Source: Skeletonema tropicum (taxonomy: Eukaryota > Bacillariophyta > Thalassiosirophyceae > Thalassiosirales > Thalassiosiraceae). From it: a stretch of 64,000 nucleotides of DNA. The stretch lies in NCBI GenBank assembly GCA_037178625.1, contig CM074132.1, positions 3,658,001 to 3,722,000 of the forward strand, given 5' to 3'. This document shows, piece by piece, positions 11,064 to 22,441 of this stretch. The notes below the pieces were generated by a model that worked only from the letters and a program-made list of their open reading frames with translations, was not told the origin of the DNA and searched no databases. A program made the position numbers and the translations under genes. Positions within the stretch are counted from its first letter, which is position 1. Each line of letters opens with the position of its first letter.

Positions 11064-14000
11064 GATGGGGTTCATGGGATCATCATGGTGGAGTGTTGGG
11101 TCCACAAGAAACAATGTTCAAACAGGTAGATGATGCCTTAAATGCTTACGTGACCGAGGCAAAGGCAATCGGGGTGTGGGAGACTACGATTCTAGTTCAA
11201 ACTTCTGAATTTGGCAGGACGCTGTACCCGAACGGAAATGCTGGGACAGAACATGGGTAAGCGAAGCTCACTTATTCAGTATCGTCTTCTTTCTTGTTTC
11301 GACATGACTAATGTTTTGTCAAAATGTATTTCTTAATTCGCAGTTGGGGAGGCCACTACTTCGCCATAGGAGGAGGGTTGAAGGGAGGCAAAATTCTAGG
11401 AAAGTATCCAAACAATTTGTTTGAAGTAATGAAAGCAAGTGGTCGCAGGCCAGTGCCCACTACACCATGGGATGCAGTCTGGAATGGAATAGCTGAATGG
11501 GCTGGTAGTAACGATCTATCAAAAGTGTGCACGCACAAGGAGAGTTTTGCTCAAACTGATATGTTTGATGCCGAAACCATGTTCAGACCTCAAGGACCCA
11601 CAGTTCAACCTTCAAAAAGTCCTACCAATGCACCGGTCACACCTCCAACTAATCCCACCCCGGTTCCGACTGCTCTTCCTACGGCCAATGTATGTTCATC
11701 CTGTTTTGCTTTGCTTGATGGCATCGCATCCTGATTTCCCATGTTATTCACACAAACACAAGTTCATCTTCTCACAATGTGACTTTCTTTCCTTCTCTTC
11801 TCTTACTTGCGCAGCCTACTTTGCACCCAACCACAGCTCAGCCAACTACAACAAGCACAGGTTACTATGTTGTTGGCGGTTCTAGTTATGGCCCTTATGC
11901 TGGAGTGGCCAAGGAAGCTGACCCCAGTGAGCTCCATGAAGTGAGATGTTGCGTTGATGATAGCCAGCGCGGTGGCGTAACTGACCTTGGTACGAGTGGC
12001 AACGGATGGATTCAACATGCAAATTGCCAAGCCGCTGGTTTTGATACTTGGGGTGAATCTGACCCTGCCGGAGTATGCAATCCATCAAAGACTTACTCGG
12101 AGGCCGTGGAAATCTGTAGTGCTGTAGGAGCACGTCTCTGCACGAAGGACGAACTTCTAGCTGACTGTCCGCAAGGTAAATCTTCGTCATTTTTGATCGC
12201 GTTTGTTGTTGAATCATGATTTATTTGTACTAATTCGTTGAATATCCTTTGTAGGTACTGGTTGCAGTTTTGATGCTCAGCTGATCTGGTCCAGTTCCCC
12301 CGTCCTTCCTACGCCTGATGCTGGTGATGTGACTTATGAAATGTTGCAAGAGGCTACTGGTTCATGCCCAGCTGGGAAAGAAATCACAACAATCGAGGAG
12401 TGCAAACTTGCTGGTGAGAGCCTTTCATTGAATCTTAGGGATGGCAGTGTAGTAGTGGGGTCTTGGTCCTGGGTCCCCTGTGGATGCACTGCTGTGCCAG
12501 GCGGTGATATCCATTTTGATACAAACATCGACAACTGCGGTCCTGATCAAAATGATGGCAACTGGCGTTCAATCTGCAAGCAGATCGCAGGAGTTACGGC
12601 ATCACCCACTCCTGAGCCGACCGAACCAGTTACTCCTCCTCCTACTAATGCACCGGTCACACCATCACCCTCAAAGAGCCCTACCAATGCACCGGTCACA
12701 CCATCACCTACTTCCGAGCCAACATCACCTCCTACCGAAAATCCTACTGATGCACCGGTCACATCACCGCCCTCTCAAAGCCCTGTAACTGCATCACCTA
12801 CTCCCGAGCCAACCGCAGCAGTTACTCCTCCTCCAACCAATCTCACCCCGATTCCGACTGCTCTTCCTACGGCCAATGTATGTTCATCCTGTTTTGCTTT
12901 GCTTGATGGCATCGCATCCTGATTTCCCATGTTATTCACACAAACACAAGTTCATCTTCTCACAATGTGACTTTCTTTCCTTCTCTTCTCTTACTTGCGC
13001 AGCCTACTTTGCACCCAACCACAGCTCAGCCAACTACAACAAGCACAGGTTACTATGTTGTTGGCGGTTCTAGTTATGGCCCTTATGCTGGAGTGGCCAA
13101 GGAAGCTGACCCCAGTGAGCTCCATGAAGTGAGATGTTGCGTTGATGATAGCCAGCGCGGTGGCGTAACTGACCTTGGTACGAGTGGCAACGGATGGATT
13201 CAACATGCAAATTGCCAAGCCGCTGGTTTTGATACTTGGGGTGAATCTGACCCTGCCGGAGTATGCAATCCATCAAAGACTTACTCGGAGGCCGTGGAAA
13301 TCTGTAGTGCTGTAGGAGCACGTCTCTGCACGAAGGACGAACTTCTAGCTGACTGTCCGCAAGGTAAATCTTCGTCATTTTTGATCGCGTTTGTTGTTGA
13401 ATCATGATTTATTTGTAATAATTCGTTGAATATCCTTTGTAGGTACTGGTTGCAGTTTTGATGCTCAGCTGATCTGGTCCAGTTCCCCCGTCCTTCCTAC
13501 GCCTGATGCTGGTGATGTGACTTATGAAATGTTGCAAGAGGCTACTGGTTCATGCCCAGCTGGGAAAGAAATCACAACAATCGAGGAGTGCAAACTTGCT
13601 GGTGAGAGCCTTTCATTGAATCTTAGGGATGGCAGTGTAGTAGTGGGGTCTTGGTCCTGGGTCCCCTGTGGATGCGCTTCTTGGCCAGGCGGTGATATCC
13701 ATTTTGATACAAACTTCGACAACTGCGGTCCTGATCAAAATGATGGCGGCTGGCGTTCAATCTGCAAGCAGATTGATCTTCCACCTACATACGCACCTAC
13801 GCCTAGCGCCGTTAACGCTTGCACAAAGGACACGTGCACTGAAACTGGTGGATGCTTGAATGTAGCAATTCCTGGATGTGAAAATGGTGCGATAATGGTA
13901 AGTGACGCAAATTCCTCCACTTGTTGACCAATATTTCGAACATTTCAACAATCTCACCTTGTTTTCGACAACTACAATCACTCTAGGAATACTGGTACGG

Positions 14001-16346
14001 TTATGATTTTTCGACGGATGCCAAGGCGGTTTCTACCTTGAGAAATGATCCTCGCTTCCCAGACATCCCAGACAAGACGGTGGTGCTGGGGAACACTCTT
14101 GAAGCCTTCCGAGATTGGGATAGATATGGAGCTCGGATGAGGACATACATCACGGCTCCCAAGAGCGGCAACTACAGATTTTGGGTTCGGGGTGACGATA
14201 TAACGGAACTATGGCTTAGTTCGGATACTGGTGCTGAAGGCTTGTCTTTGATTGCTTTTGCTAATAGATGGACAATAAACTTTGATACCACGGCTAGCCA
14301 GGGGTCAGCGTTGATTGAGCTCGTTGCCGGGGAATCTTACTACATGGAAGCGTTTGTGATGGATTTTGGTGGCGGGGACGGCCTTGCGGTCGGATGGGAG
14401 TGCTCTGATTGCGGAATGTCACGGGAAGTCATCCCTGCACGTTTTACTCGACAGAACTTCGCAGGAGTTACGGCATCACCCACTCCTGAGCCGACCGAAC
14501 CAGTTACTCCTCCTCCTACTAATGCACCGGTCACACCATCACCCTCGAAGAGCCCTACCAATGCACCGGTCACACCATCACCTACTTCCGAGCCAACATC
14601 ACCTCCTACCGAAAATCCTACTGATGCACCGGTCACATCACCGCCCTCTCAAAGCCCTGTAACTGCATCACCTACTCCCGAGCCAACCGCAGCAGTTACT
14701 CCTCCTCCAACCAATCCCACCCCGGTTCCGACTGCTCTTCCTACGGCCAATGTATGTTCATCCTGTTTTGCTTTGCTTGATGGCATCGCATCCTGATTTC
14801 CCATGTTATTCACACAAACACAAGTTCATCTTCTCACAATGTGACTTTCTTTCCTTCTCTTCTCTTACTTGCGCAGCCTACTTTGCACCCAACCACAGCT
14901 CAGCCAACTACAACAAGCACAGGTTACTATGTTGTTGGCGGTTCTAGTTATGGCCCTTATGCTGGAGTGGCCAAGGAAGCTGACCCCAGTGAGCTCCATG
15001 AAGTGAGATGTTGCGTTGATGATAGCCAGCGCGGTGGCGTAACTGACCTTGGTACGAGTGGCAACGGATGGATTCAACATGCAAATTGCCAAGCCGCTGG
15101 TTTTGATACTTGGGGTGAATCTGACCCTGCCGGAGTATGCAATCCATCAAAGACTTACTCGGAGGCCGTGGAAATCTGTAGTGCTGTAGGAGCACGTCTC
15201 TGCACGAAGGACGAACTTCTAGCTGACTGTCCGCAAGGTAAATCTTCGTCATTTTTGATCGCGTTTGTTGTTGAATCATGATTTATTTGTACTAATTCGT
15301 TGAATATCCTTTGTAGGTACTGGTTGCAGTTTTGATGCTCAGCTGATCTGGTCCAGTTCCCCCGTCCTTCCTACGCCTGATGCTGGTGATGTGACTTATG
15401 AAATGTTGCAAGAGGCTACTGGTTCATGCCCAGCTGGGAAAGAAATCACAACAATCGAGGAGTGCAAACTTGCTGGTGAGAGCCTTTCATTGAATCTTAG
15501 GGATGGCAGTGTAGTAGTGGGGTCTTGGTCCTGGGTCCCCTGTGGATGCGCTTCTTGGCCAGGCGGTGATATCCATTTTGATACAAACTTCGACAACTGC
15601 GGTCCTGATCAAAATGATGGCGGCTGGCGTTCAATCTGCAAGCAGATTGATCTTCCACCTACATACGCACCTACGCCTAGCGCCGTTAACGCTTGCACAA
15701 AGGACACGTGCACTGAAACTGGTGGATGCTTGAATGTAGCAATTCCTGGATGTGAAAATGGTGCGATAATGGTAAGTGACGCAAATTCCTCCACTTGTTG
15801 ACCAATATTTCGAACATTTCAACAATCTCACCTTGTTTTCGACAACTACAATCACTCTAGGAATACTGGTACGGTTATGATTTTTCGACGGATGCCAAGG
15901 CGGTTTCTACCTTGAGAAATGATCCTCGCTTCCCAGACATCCCAGACAAGACGGTGGTGCTGGGGAACACTCTTGAAGCCTTCCGAGATTGGGATAGATA
16001 TGGAGCTCGGATGAGGACATACATCACAGCTCCCACGAGCGGCAACTACAGATTTTGGGTTCGGGGTGACGATATAACGGAACTATGGCTTAGTTCGGAT
16101 ACTGGTACTGAAGGCTTGTCTTTGATTGCTTTTGCTAATAGATGGACAATAAATTTTGATACCACGGCTAGCCAGGGGTCAGCGCTGATTGAGCTCGTTG
16201 CTGGGGAATCTTACTACATGGAAGCGTTTGTGATGGATTTTGGTGGCGGGGACGGCCTTGCGGTCGGATGGGAGTGCTCTGATTGCGGAATGTCACGGGA
16301 AGTCATCCCTGCACGTTTTACTCGACAGAACTATGTTAGCGAATAA
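11064..16346 (+). CDS. 3' part of the split gene: DUF1501 end plus DUF7495/PA14 modules
   Basis: Continuation of the gene begun at 2,063. The exon resumes after the transposon (WGSWDHHGG..., SEFGRTLYPN, typical of the DUF1501 C-terminus) and ends at 11,256. Further exons: 11344-11689, 11815-12175, 12255-12877, 13003-13363, 13443-13897, 13987-14751, 14877-15237, 15317-15771, 15861-16346 (stop TAA). After a Thr/Pro-rich linker come three DUF7495-like domains (CCVDD, NPSKTYSEAVEICSAVGA, RLCTKDEL, TGCSFDAQLIW). The second and third are each followed by a Cys-rich CTKDTCTETGGC segment and a PA14 domain. Summed exon lengths give about 3,430 codons minus one base, so a single 1-nt loss (near 8,640) explains the only frame break. 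PA14 often binds carbohydrate, so a cell-surface or matrix role is plausible but inferred. If transcribed alone, this part would lack a signal peptide. Confidence 0.8.
12588..12877 (+). repeat. Pro/Thr-rich coding minisatellite, first copy
   Basis: In-frame repeats of SPTNAPVTPSP-type units encode a low-complexity Thr/Pro/Ser linker, a likely O-glycosylated spacer between domains. An almost identical second copy follows the PA14 domain at about 14,460-14,751, and a shorter related linker precedes the first DUF7495 domain at 11,590-11,689. Confidence 0.85.
14460..14751 (+). repeat. Pro/Thr-rich coding minisatellite, second copy
   Basis: This copy is nearly identical to 12,588-12,877, with a few substitutions (for example NPTPVP here against NLTPIP there). 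It follows directly on the PA14 domain (FTRQN then FAGVTASPTPEPTEP), whereas the first copy follows a DUF7495 domain, so the linker was moved or retained as a unit during the block duplication. Confidence 0.85.
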
Positions 16347-17210
16347 ATAATTAATTGATACTTACTGTCTTACTAAAAGTTAGGGGATTAGAAAGTGTCA
16401 GGGGGGAGATTGGGTAATTTTCTCTTTTGGAATTCTGGTACGACGGGATATTGTGGAAGAGGTGAGGTTTGCATTGGTGTGAGAGATGAGATGTGGCAAA
16501 TTATGCATCTTGAACAGTGGGCAAGAAGTGAATTGGACACAGTAGGAGACTTGTCACGAGCATGAGGTAGTTTGTGTGGTTAAATCATTCTTTATCTTTA
16601 GGCGCGCTTTGTAATGTGCTTTCACTTTTGATGAGTTGAGAATGAACTCTCGCTTTTATCATTCCTTCTTGATATAGCCAAGGTCGCTGTGGAGACGAAG
16701 GAATGCTGGGATGCATTGGCATGCCTGCGTGGTGAGGACTATGCAGAGATATCCCTGATCCCTCTCTAGAGACGAGCCTAACTGCAGCTCCTGTCCAGTC
16801 AAATGTTAAAGTAACTCCTCCTGCCTACTTATTGCTCAGTTAATTAAAGAGGAGTTGTATATATTTCTTTGTTGTGACATCTGGAAGACCAAGCTACAAG
16901 CAACCCCACTCCCCACTATGTACCTACTCTTTCTTTCTTCTTGTGAGTTGCGGAAGGAGGGTCATTTGCGTTGGCATTTGTCGTAACAAAACCGCTTGGT
17001 ATTCTTATGTCCTGCCGCGATCACACAACATTTCATGATTTCACCTTGACACTACAATACAACATAGGTTATGTACGATACTTGATTCATCACCATCTCT
17101 CTCTTATTACTCAAACCTCATACTGTTACATCTACCATCTACATCTACGCATTCATACTTCTTTTAATCCACCTGCAACTTGCAAGCTGTAGGCCACTCA
17201 AAAAGGCACG
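16347..17210. other. intergenic region between the split gene and the GT90-like gene
   Basis: No gene is recognised in these 860 bp. A 73-codon plus-strand frame (16,971-17,192) has no domain and overlaps the presumed 5' flank of the next gene. A palindromic TCTCTAGAGA-like word occurs near 16,763, about 0.4 kb after the stop codon; the same word recurs elsewhere in the window. Confidence 0.55.
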
Positions 17211-18905
17211 ATGGCTCTGATGCAAAAGCATCGGCAGCGGCGGCAGGGCGTCATGCTGCTCATTGTTTCATTTGTAATCGCTTATTCCTATGTCATGACA
17301 TCAGAATCGATCCCTTCTCCTTCGATTGATGTGACTCCAAGACAACTCACACTAGCAGCGCCGTCAATGGAGCATGCGGAGCCATCAGTGTCCAAAATTA
17401 TAGACACTGGTAACTATAGGGTTCAGGGCACGCTGCATGACCTTATCAGCACAGCCGAAGCCGAGGGTTCGTTTGAGACAGCAACCTACACGGATCTCAT
17501 TCGCGATAATACACCTCTTCCAAAATATTCGCTACAGAATGCCATCGATGCAGCAGAGATTTACAAATCAAAATTCGGCCTGCTCCGATATGACCCCACC
17601 ACTGACAAATTTATCGGCTACTACTTCAAAAGGCACAACTGGGACAAAGGTTGTATGAAGCTTGCTAACTCCATCACCATACTAGTGCAAATGTTACGGA
17701 GTCAGTTTCCAGAGCGTTTCACACCCAATTCACCAGAGTTTGTAATGGCAGTATCGAGTGGTGACTACACTGACGTCGCCTATAAGTACGGGGCTTGTAT
17801 TCGAAGAGAAGACGAGGATGCACCATGTGACGAATCACTGTTAACTGCACCTCCTGTGCTACACTTTGGTTCGGTATTCAGTCAACCACACTTTCCAAAT
17901 ATGATTGCCATGCCCATGCCAGGCGATCACTTGAATTGCTTCAAGATATGGAAGGATCTCAAACATCGGGGTGACGTAAGACAAATTTGCGATGCTTTCC
18001 GATCGAGCACAGAGGGGGGATGGCTTCCTACAAATAGTTTAGCATGGGATGACTTGATACCTCAATTGATATGGAGAGGCACCGATTTTCCATTTCTGGA
18101 GAAGCAGAATAGTCTTCGAAAGCCTCGACACGAGATGTACATTACTCGGAGGGTCAAGTCACATCCAAACCCAAATGAAGCTGTTACGGCACTGCTCCGC
18201 CAAGACTATCAATACTTTGTCCCACGTTGGAAGGGAGTTATTCATACTGCCGAGTCGGAAATTGAAGCAAGGCGCACAAACACGCTCCCTCGAATCGACA
18301 TCAAATTCTCTTCAGTCTCTGGGCAACGCAAGCGCTTTCCTACCAACATGGAAGGAGTGTACAAGGAATGGAAGGAAGTTGGTTTCCCAGTGGCTGGAGA
18401 AATGATGACTCTTGAACAATTATCCAAGTACAAATACCACATCGACTTGGGAGGTGGTGGGGGTACAACTTGGACGGGCACATTGCAAAAGCTCTCCTTC
18501 CCCGGTCTTTTATTCCATCATGTCACTCCCACAAAGGATTACATCCACGACCTCATCAAGCCGTGGGTGCATTATGTTCCCGTTCGATCCGACTTGGAAG
18601 ACTTGCTGGACAAGTTGGAGTGGGCAGAGAGTCATCCGGAAGAGGCACGACAAATAGCAGAGAATGGTACCAAGTTTGTTAGAGAGTTGGGTACACTTGA
18701 TGGGTTTGCACAATTGTTTGAAAGCAACATGGTCAAACCACTTCAAGAGGTGATTGAGGCATATGTACCCAATGGCGGTGGTGGAGACGAGGAGGTGTGG
18801 AATGAACTCTCGGGAAGAAATTCAATTTGGCCATTTATTGAGTGCACAAGCGCAAGAACAGGTTGCCAGCGCCTCGGCAGAGCTTCTTGGGCAAGATTTG
18901 GATAA
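17211..18905 (+). CDS. GT90 (CAP10)-like glycosyltransferase, type II membrane protein
   Basis: A single-exon protein of 564 residues. A short basic N-terminus (KHRQRRQ) and a hydrophobic segment at about residues 14-30 suggest a type II Golgi protein. The C-terminal half has the features of CAP10/GT90 (protein O-glucosyl- or xylosyltransferase-like): VPRWKGVIHTAESEIEAR, KYKYHIDLGGGGGTTWTGTL, KLSFPGLLFHHVTPTKDY, and the WAESHPEEARQIAENGTKF segment typical near the family's end. The family transfers a sugar from a nucleotide donor; acceptor and sugar cannot be read from the sequence. The ATG is preceded by stop codons and followed at once by the anchor. A paralogue with the same layout lies on the minus strand at 52,538-54,427. 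The gene looks intact. Confidence 0.82.
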   Translation: MALMQKHRQRRQGVMLLIVSFVIAYSYVMTSESIPSPSIDVTPRQLTLAAPSMEHAEPSVSKIIDTGNYRVQGTLHDLISTAEAEGSFETATYTDLIRDNTPLPKYSLQNAIDAAEIYKSKFGLLRYDPTTDKFIGYYFKRHNWDKGCMKLANSITILVQMLRSQFPERFTPNSPEFVMAVSSGDYTDVAYKYGACIRREDEDAPCDESLLTAPPVLHFGSVFSQPHFPNMIAMPMPGDHLNCFKIWKDLKHRGDVRQICDAFRSSTEGGWLPTNSLAWDDLIPQLIWRGTDFPFLEKQNSLRKPRHEMYITRRVKSHPNPNEAVTALLRQDYQYFVPRWKGVIHTAESEIEARRTNTLPRIDIKFSSVSGQRKRFPTNMEGVYKEWKEVGFPVAGEMMTLEQLSKYKYHIDLGGGGGTTWTGTLQKLSFPGLLFHHVTPTKDYIHDLIKPWVHYVPVRSDLEDLLDKLEWAESHPEEARQIAENGTKFVRELGTLDGFAQLFESNMVKPLQEVIEAYVPNGGGGDEEVWNELSGRNSIWPFIECTSARTGCQRLGRASWARFG

Positions 18906-18984
18906 GTGTATCGAGTAGTGAATATGTAACATGTAAAACCCAAAAATTGTAGTAGGCAATTCATTTACTACACTTTGCATTATC

Positions 18985-19700
18985 AACAGAGGCTCCTAGC
19001 TTGTCGTTTGTGCAGCTTAGGTCTTGTCGTTGCGATGATAAATACTTGGATTGAAAAATGTAGTTCCGCGTTGTTGTTGACTGAATGTAACTCGTGGCAA
19101 CAGCAGGCAGTAGAGACGCAAGATTAGATGATCATCTCTCCAATTATTGTGAAAGAATGCAGCTGCAGCAGGCAGCTGACAGTGAATATAGGATATGTAC
19201 CGCGTATCAAAGCTACTTACGTTCCGTTAATTTTTAGTATCGCGTAAGTAGTAGCTAGAGAGAGGGTTTAAATGGGTAGATGATCATCATCTTTACAGTC
19301 AACGTTCACGAATGCAACTCGAGGCAGGCAGTAGGCATATCGATACCTCTCAGCAAAGGCATGATGAGGTAGTTGCAAGCTCATTTGCCACTTGCCTACA
19401 AATTTAGTAGGACTGGAAATGTTTGGTCCAAAGGTTGCTAGCTTGCAGGTTCGGTTTTGCATTGTTATTGTTAGTCTTGTTGTTGCGATGATAATTGGAT
19501 TGAAAGCTGATGATTGATGATCCACGTTTCTGTTGACTGAAACTAACTCGTGGTAGCAGCTGGCAGTAGGGCAAAGGGCATAGGGCACTCTAGTCGCCAA
19601 GCTAGCAAGGATGACACACCACGAAGCTGTATGCAAGGTAACGCAGCTCGGGCCAGGCAAGAAAAGGCACAGGAGCCCACGCTTTCGCTTCATTATTCTA
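18985..19700. repeat. dispersed repeat copies, inverted relative to 27.2-27.5 kb
   Basis: Two related stretches (about 19,005-19,110 and 19,437-19,570) share CTTGTTGTTGCGATGATAA, CTGTTGACTGAA and AACTCGTGG words. The word run GATCATCATCTTTACAGTCAACG at 19,277-19,300, with the GAATGCAACTCG that follows, recurs inverted at 27,185-27,235 and in weaker form at 29,325-29,370. The TGCTAGCTTG...TCGGTTTT block at 19,437 recurs inverted at about 27,500-27,530. No coding sequence is convincing: the 141-codon minus frame at 19,268-19,693 covers the repeat and has no recognisable domain. It is probably a decayed non-autonomous element family. Confidence 0.6.
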
Positions 19701-19830
19701 CATAGGGACTACAGGTATGAATCAGTATGTAAAGTAAGTGTACTTCAAAATTTTGCCACTTTCCTTTCAAAATGACAAAATCCTCCTCCCTACACACAAC
19801 GCTAGCAATATAAGTAGTTAGTAAGCAACC

Positions 19831-20710
19831 ATGTCATCCTCCATCCCCTTCGAACGATACGATGAGGAATTCCTCTCCCTCACGGAACAAGTAACGTCCA
19901 AACTCCGCCCCCTCGATCCCTCCACCTCCTCCAGCAATGCGTCTCTCCCGCCATCCGCCGAATCCGATGTGAAAATGGCCCATAATTTATTATTACAGGC
20001 GGATGATTTGTTGAAGCAGATGGGGTTGGAGGCACGGGGGGTGGATGATGCTGCTATGAAGAGGGATCTTTTGGCCAAGGTGAGTTTCTTGGTTTGATTT
20101 GAGTTGCTGTGAAGGGAGGGTCATTATTTTTTTAGAGAGTGATTTCATGGATTATATGTAATATTATGTTCCTGTCGCTGAATAAACTTGCCAACTAATT
20201 AATGACCACTGCAATCAATAACACCACCAACAAATCATAAATCATCATCAGGTAAGAGTGTGCAAGACACGCCTAGCCAACCTACGAGACGATTACGAAT
20301 CCGCCAAAAATCACGTAGAGCGCTCCAGCCTCGGCCTCACCGAAGATATCGAACTCGGCGGCACACACAACAACAATAACAGAAATCGAACCAACGGATC
20401 CAAAGAACGTCTCCTCTCCAACACAGACTCACTGCAACAACAATCCGACACATTGGCCAATGCACGATCCATAATGGCCGAAACGGAGGGGGTAGCACTG
20501 GAAATCACAGAGGAGTTGGGCCGACATCGAGAGACGATTAGTAGTGCGCATGGACGGGTGAGGCAGGTTACGGGAATGACCAATCGGGCGAGGAGGATTG
20601 TGCAGAGTATGTCGAGGAGGGAGGTGCAGCAGAAGTTGATTTTGTATGGGGTTGCGGGGACGATTGTTTTGGTGTTTTTGATGCTTGTTTATGGCATGTT
20701 CAAGGCGTAA
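19831..20710 (+). CDS. Vti1-like Qb-SNARE
   Basis: Two exons (19831-20079 and 20252-20710, GT-AG intron with AAG|GTGAGT donor and TCATCAG acceptor) give 235 residues. The N-terminal part resembles the Vti1 helical bundle (FERYDEEFLSLTEQV; LLLQADDLLKQMGLEARG; KTRLANLRDDYESAK). A SNARE motif follows at about residues 135-205 (RSIMAETEGVALEITEELGRH; heptads around QVTGMTNRARRIVQSMSRREVQQK), and the protein ends in a tail anchor (LILYGVAGTIVLVFLMLVYGMFKA). Vti1 proteins act in fusion of Golgi, endosomal and vacuolar vesicles. A Gln-, Asn- and Ser-rich insertion between the bundle and the SNARE motif is longer than I would expect. The gene looks intact. Confidence 0.85.
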
Positions 20711-20940
20711 TGATGATGGTGATGGGAGTATTCGTCATGTTAGTGCGGTAGGTCATTCAATCAGAATATGTACTGATATGGAAAGAATTGGTCCATCGAA
20801 GGCGGTTGTTGGTGTAAAAGTGTATAATGTCTATGCGCAACGAAAAGTGCCCTGAGCCGTCTTCTCTAGAGAGCTTCGATAATATGATCTTTAATCCATT
20901 TTCATTGAGGTCGTACTGCTAATTTATTGTACATCATCAA

Positions 20941-21239
20941 AAGTGAAAGTAATCAAGCTCGACGTCTTTTACTACTGCGAGACTCGCCAGTGGCACTTCG
21001 CTCTGCTATCATGGCTTCGTGTTGTGCCCTTTGCTGCATCCGACATTGCTTCCTGTTAGAATGGATACAACGCCCGCAATCGACGATTTCAATGCAACAT
21101 ACAACTCTTCCTGACCATGATAACGACAAACTAATGCAAGCACTTCAGGCAAGTGGAGGGGGTTAATAATCTCGCTGTACAAAGATTGACTTACTCCCTG
21201 CAGCCCCGCCAACTCTGCTCTTATAATACTGTTCAGCTG
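20941..21239 (-). pseudogene. partial copy of the 3' end of the LRR gene at 27.7-29.0 kb
   Basis: This stretch matches 27,655-28,025 in the same orientation: the gene end (CAAGCTCGACGTCTTTTA), then TCGCTCTGCTATCATGGCTT and onward to ACTGTTCAG. It lacks about 95 bp present in the parent and carries many substitutions and indels. The translated match, LQGVSQSLYSEI and PLHLPEVLALV, is equivalent to the LRR protein's C-terminal region, but the leucine-rich repeats are absent and the frame is broken near the end. It is a duplicated gene fragment, not a gene. Confidence 0.8.
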
Positions 21240-21605
21240 TGAGAAGATTTTCATTACTCCTACAACATTCATTCTTACGTTGCTATCGAAGAGGGAAGAA
21301 GGTGATACACGCCTCTCGATCGTCGCTGCCAATTGCACTCTCAAACCAAACACATTCTTTTGATGGATGAAACATGTCACGAAGACGCAGCTTTTTTGTC
21401 TCTATCAGTCAAACTTGTAATAACGCAACTCCTTATCCATAATCTTGCATTGCCAACGTTGTTGCTTGTGGTTGTTGGATTGTTGTGTGAACATCACTCT
21501 CTACTCTACTCGACCTCACAAAATACCAGTCACTCGTGTTTGTGTGGTGACAGTAAACCACCGCAAGGTTGGACTACCCGAACCTTTGATATCCTCGTGT
21601 TGTCA

Positions 21606-21887
21606 TCAAAATATTACAGAATTGCCTTCATTCTCCATCCCCAGTCGCTTCTGCGACATAAGAGAATCACGTAAGATATCCTGAAACTGCTGCTGAGACG
21701 GATTAGAGAGGAAACTGACCAGGGCATCCCAAATGATATCTTCTTTTTCTTTCAATGGACTTATTCTCTTTGTGTATCGATGGAGTTTTTGTCCCAAATA
21801 GATAAGCCATGCCCGGGCCGTCACAAGACTTCCCTCGCCATCCAACCGACCAAACCGCACTGGAGCACGAAGCTCGTCGTGATTCAT
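21606..21887 (-). CDS. possible short gene or gene remnant, unrecognised
   Basis: This 93-residue frame (WDALVSFLSNPSQQQFQDILRDSL) has a protein-like composition, unlike the other short frames here, with amphipathic helices and an ATG start. I recognise no family. It lies about 180 bp from the left end of the foldback element, so it may be the remnant of a gene whose 5' end was lost. There is no intron or codon-use evidence strong enough to call it real. Confidence 0.2.
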   Translation of the reverse strand: MNHDELRAPVRFGRLDGEGSLVTARAWLIYLGQKLHRYTKRISPLKEKEDIIWDALVSFLSNPSQQQFQDILRDSLMSQKRLGMENEGNSVIF

Positions 21888-22441
21888 TTATGTACCATTA
21901 AGGCCACGCTCTACGTCATACATTCACAATATGGCAACAACGACGGTAAACTTAAATATTATTTTCTTTGTCATCTGACCCTCGGGCGTAGTGAGTAGGA
22001 ACTAAAATAATCGTATCGTAACGTCGTCATCATGGGCGGGACTATCTATTGAAATTGGAAGTTGAAATCTATGCCCGATCGACCCGCATTCTGCCACATC
22101 AATGAGTTGTAGCAGAGTCGGCATCGACTAGAGTGTAATGAAACCACTTTGCCCCTCTCATCCAATCCACTCTCAGATAAATTAAATACAAAGTTAGTCG
22201 ATACTCAACCTAGAAAGAGACGACGACCATCCTGACAGATCCTGTCGACCAGCCGGTGCGCCGCAGGTCTATTTGACTACAAGTTGATAACGATTAAAGA
22301 TTAAAGAAGTGCAATAGTGGATGCACAACGACCTAATGATGTACCGTCTGCACATAGTATGGTGTGTCTCCGTTACTATAATATGCATGACCAACTTAGA
22401 CTTTAAATTCGACAGCGCGCTATCCTTCACCTGTTGCGTAC

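Larger units (their letters stand above)
11690..16346 (+). repeat. three near-identical intron-containing domain modules
   Basis: Three consecutive blocks (about 11,690-12,877, 12,878-14,751, 14,752-16,346) are almost identical at nucleotide level, introns included; the intron after TAN and the intron after DCPQ differ by at most a few bases. Block 1 has a DUF7495 domain and a Pro/Thr linker. Block 2 has the DUF7495 domain, a Cys-rich segment, PA14 and a Pro/Thr linker. Block 3 has the DUF7495 domain, Cys-rich segment and PA14, then stops. The Cys-rich segment and PA14 with the intron between them also match exons 7-8 (5,480-6,120) upstream. Intron identity implies recent duplication or gene conversion. 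Confidence 0.9.

Noticed and set aside
12547..14636. Gly/Val-rich minus-strand ORFs in the Pro/Thr repeats
   Set aside because: They are the antisense of the coding minisatellite; low-complexity repeats keep several frames open.
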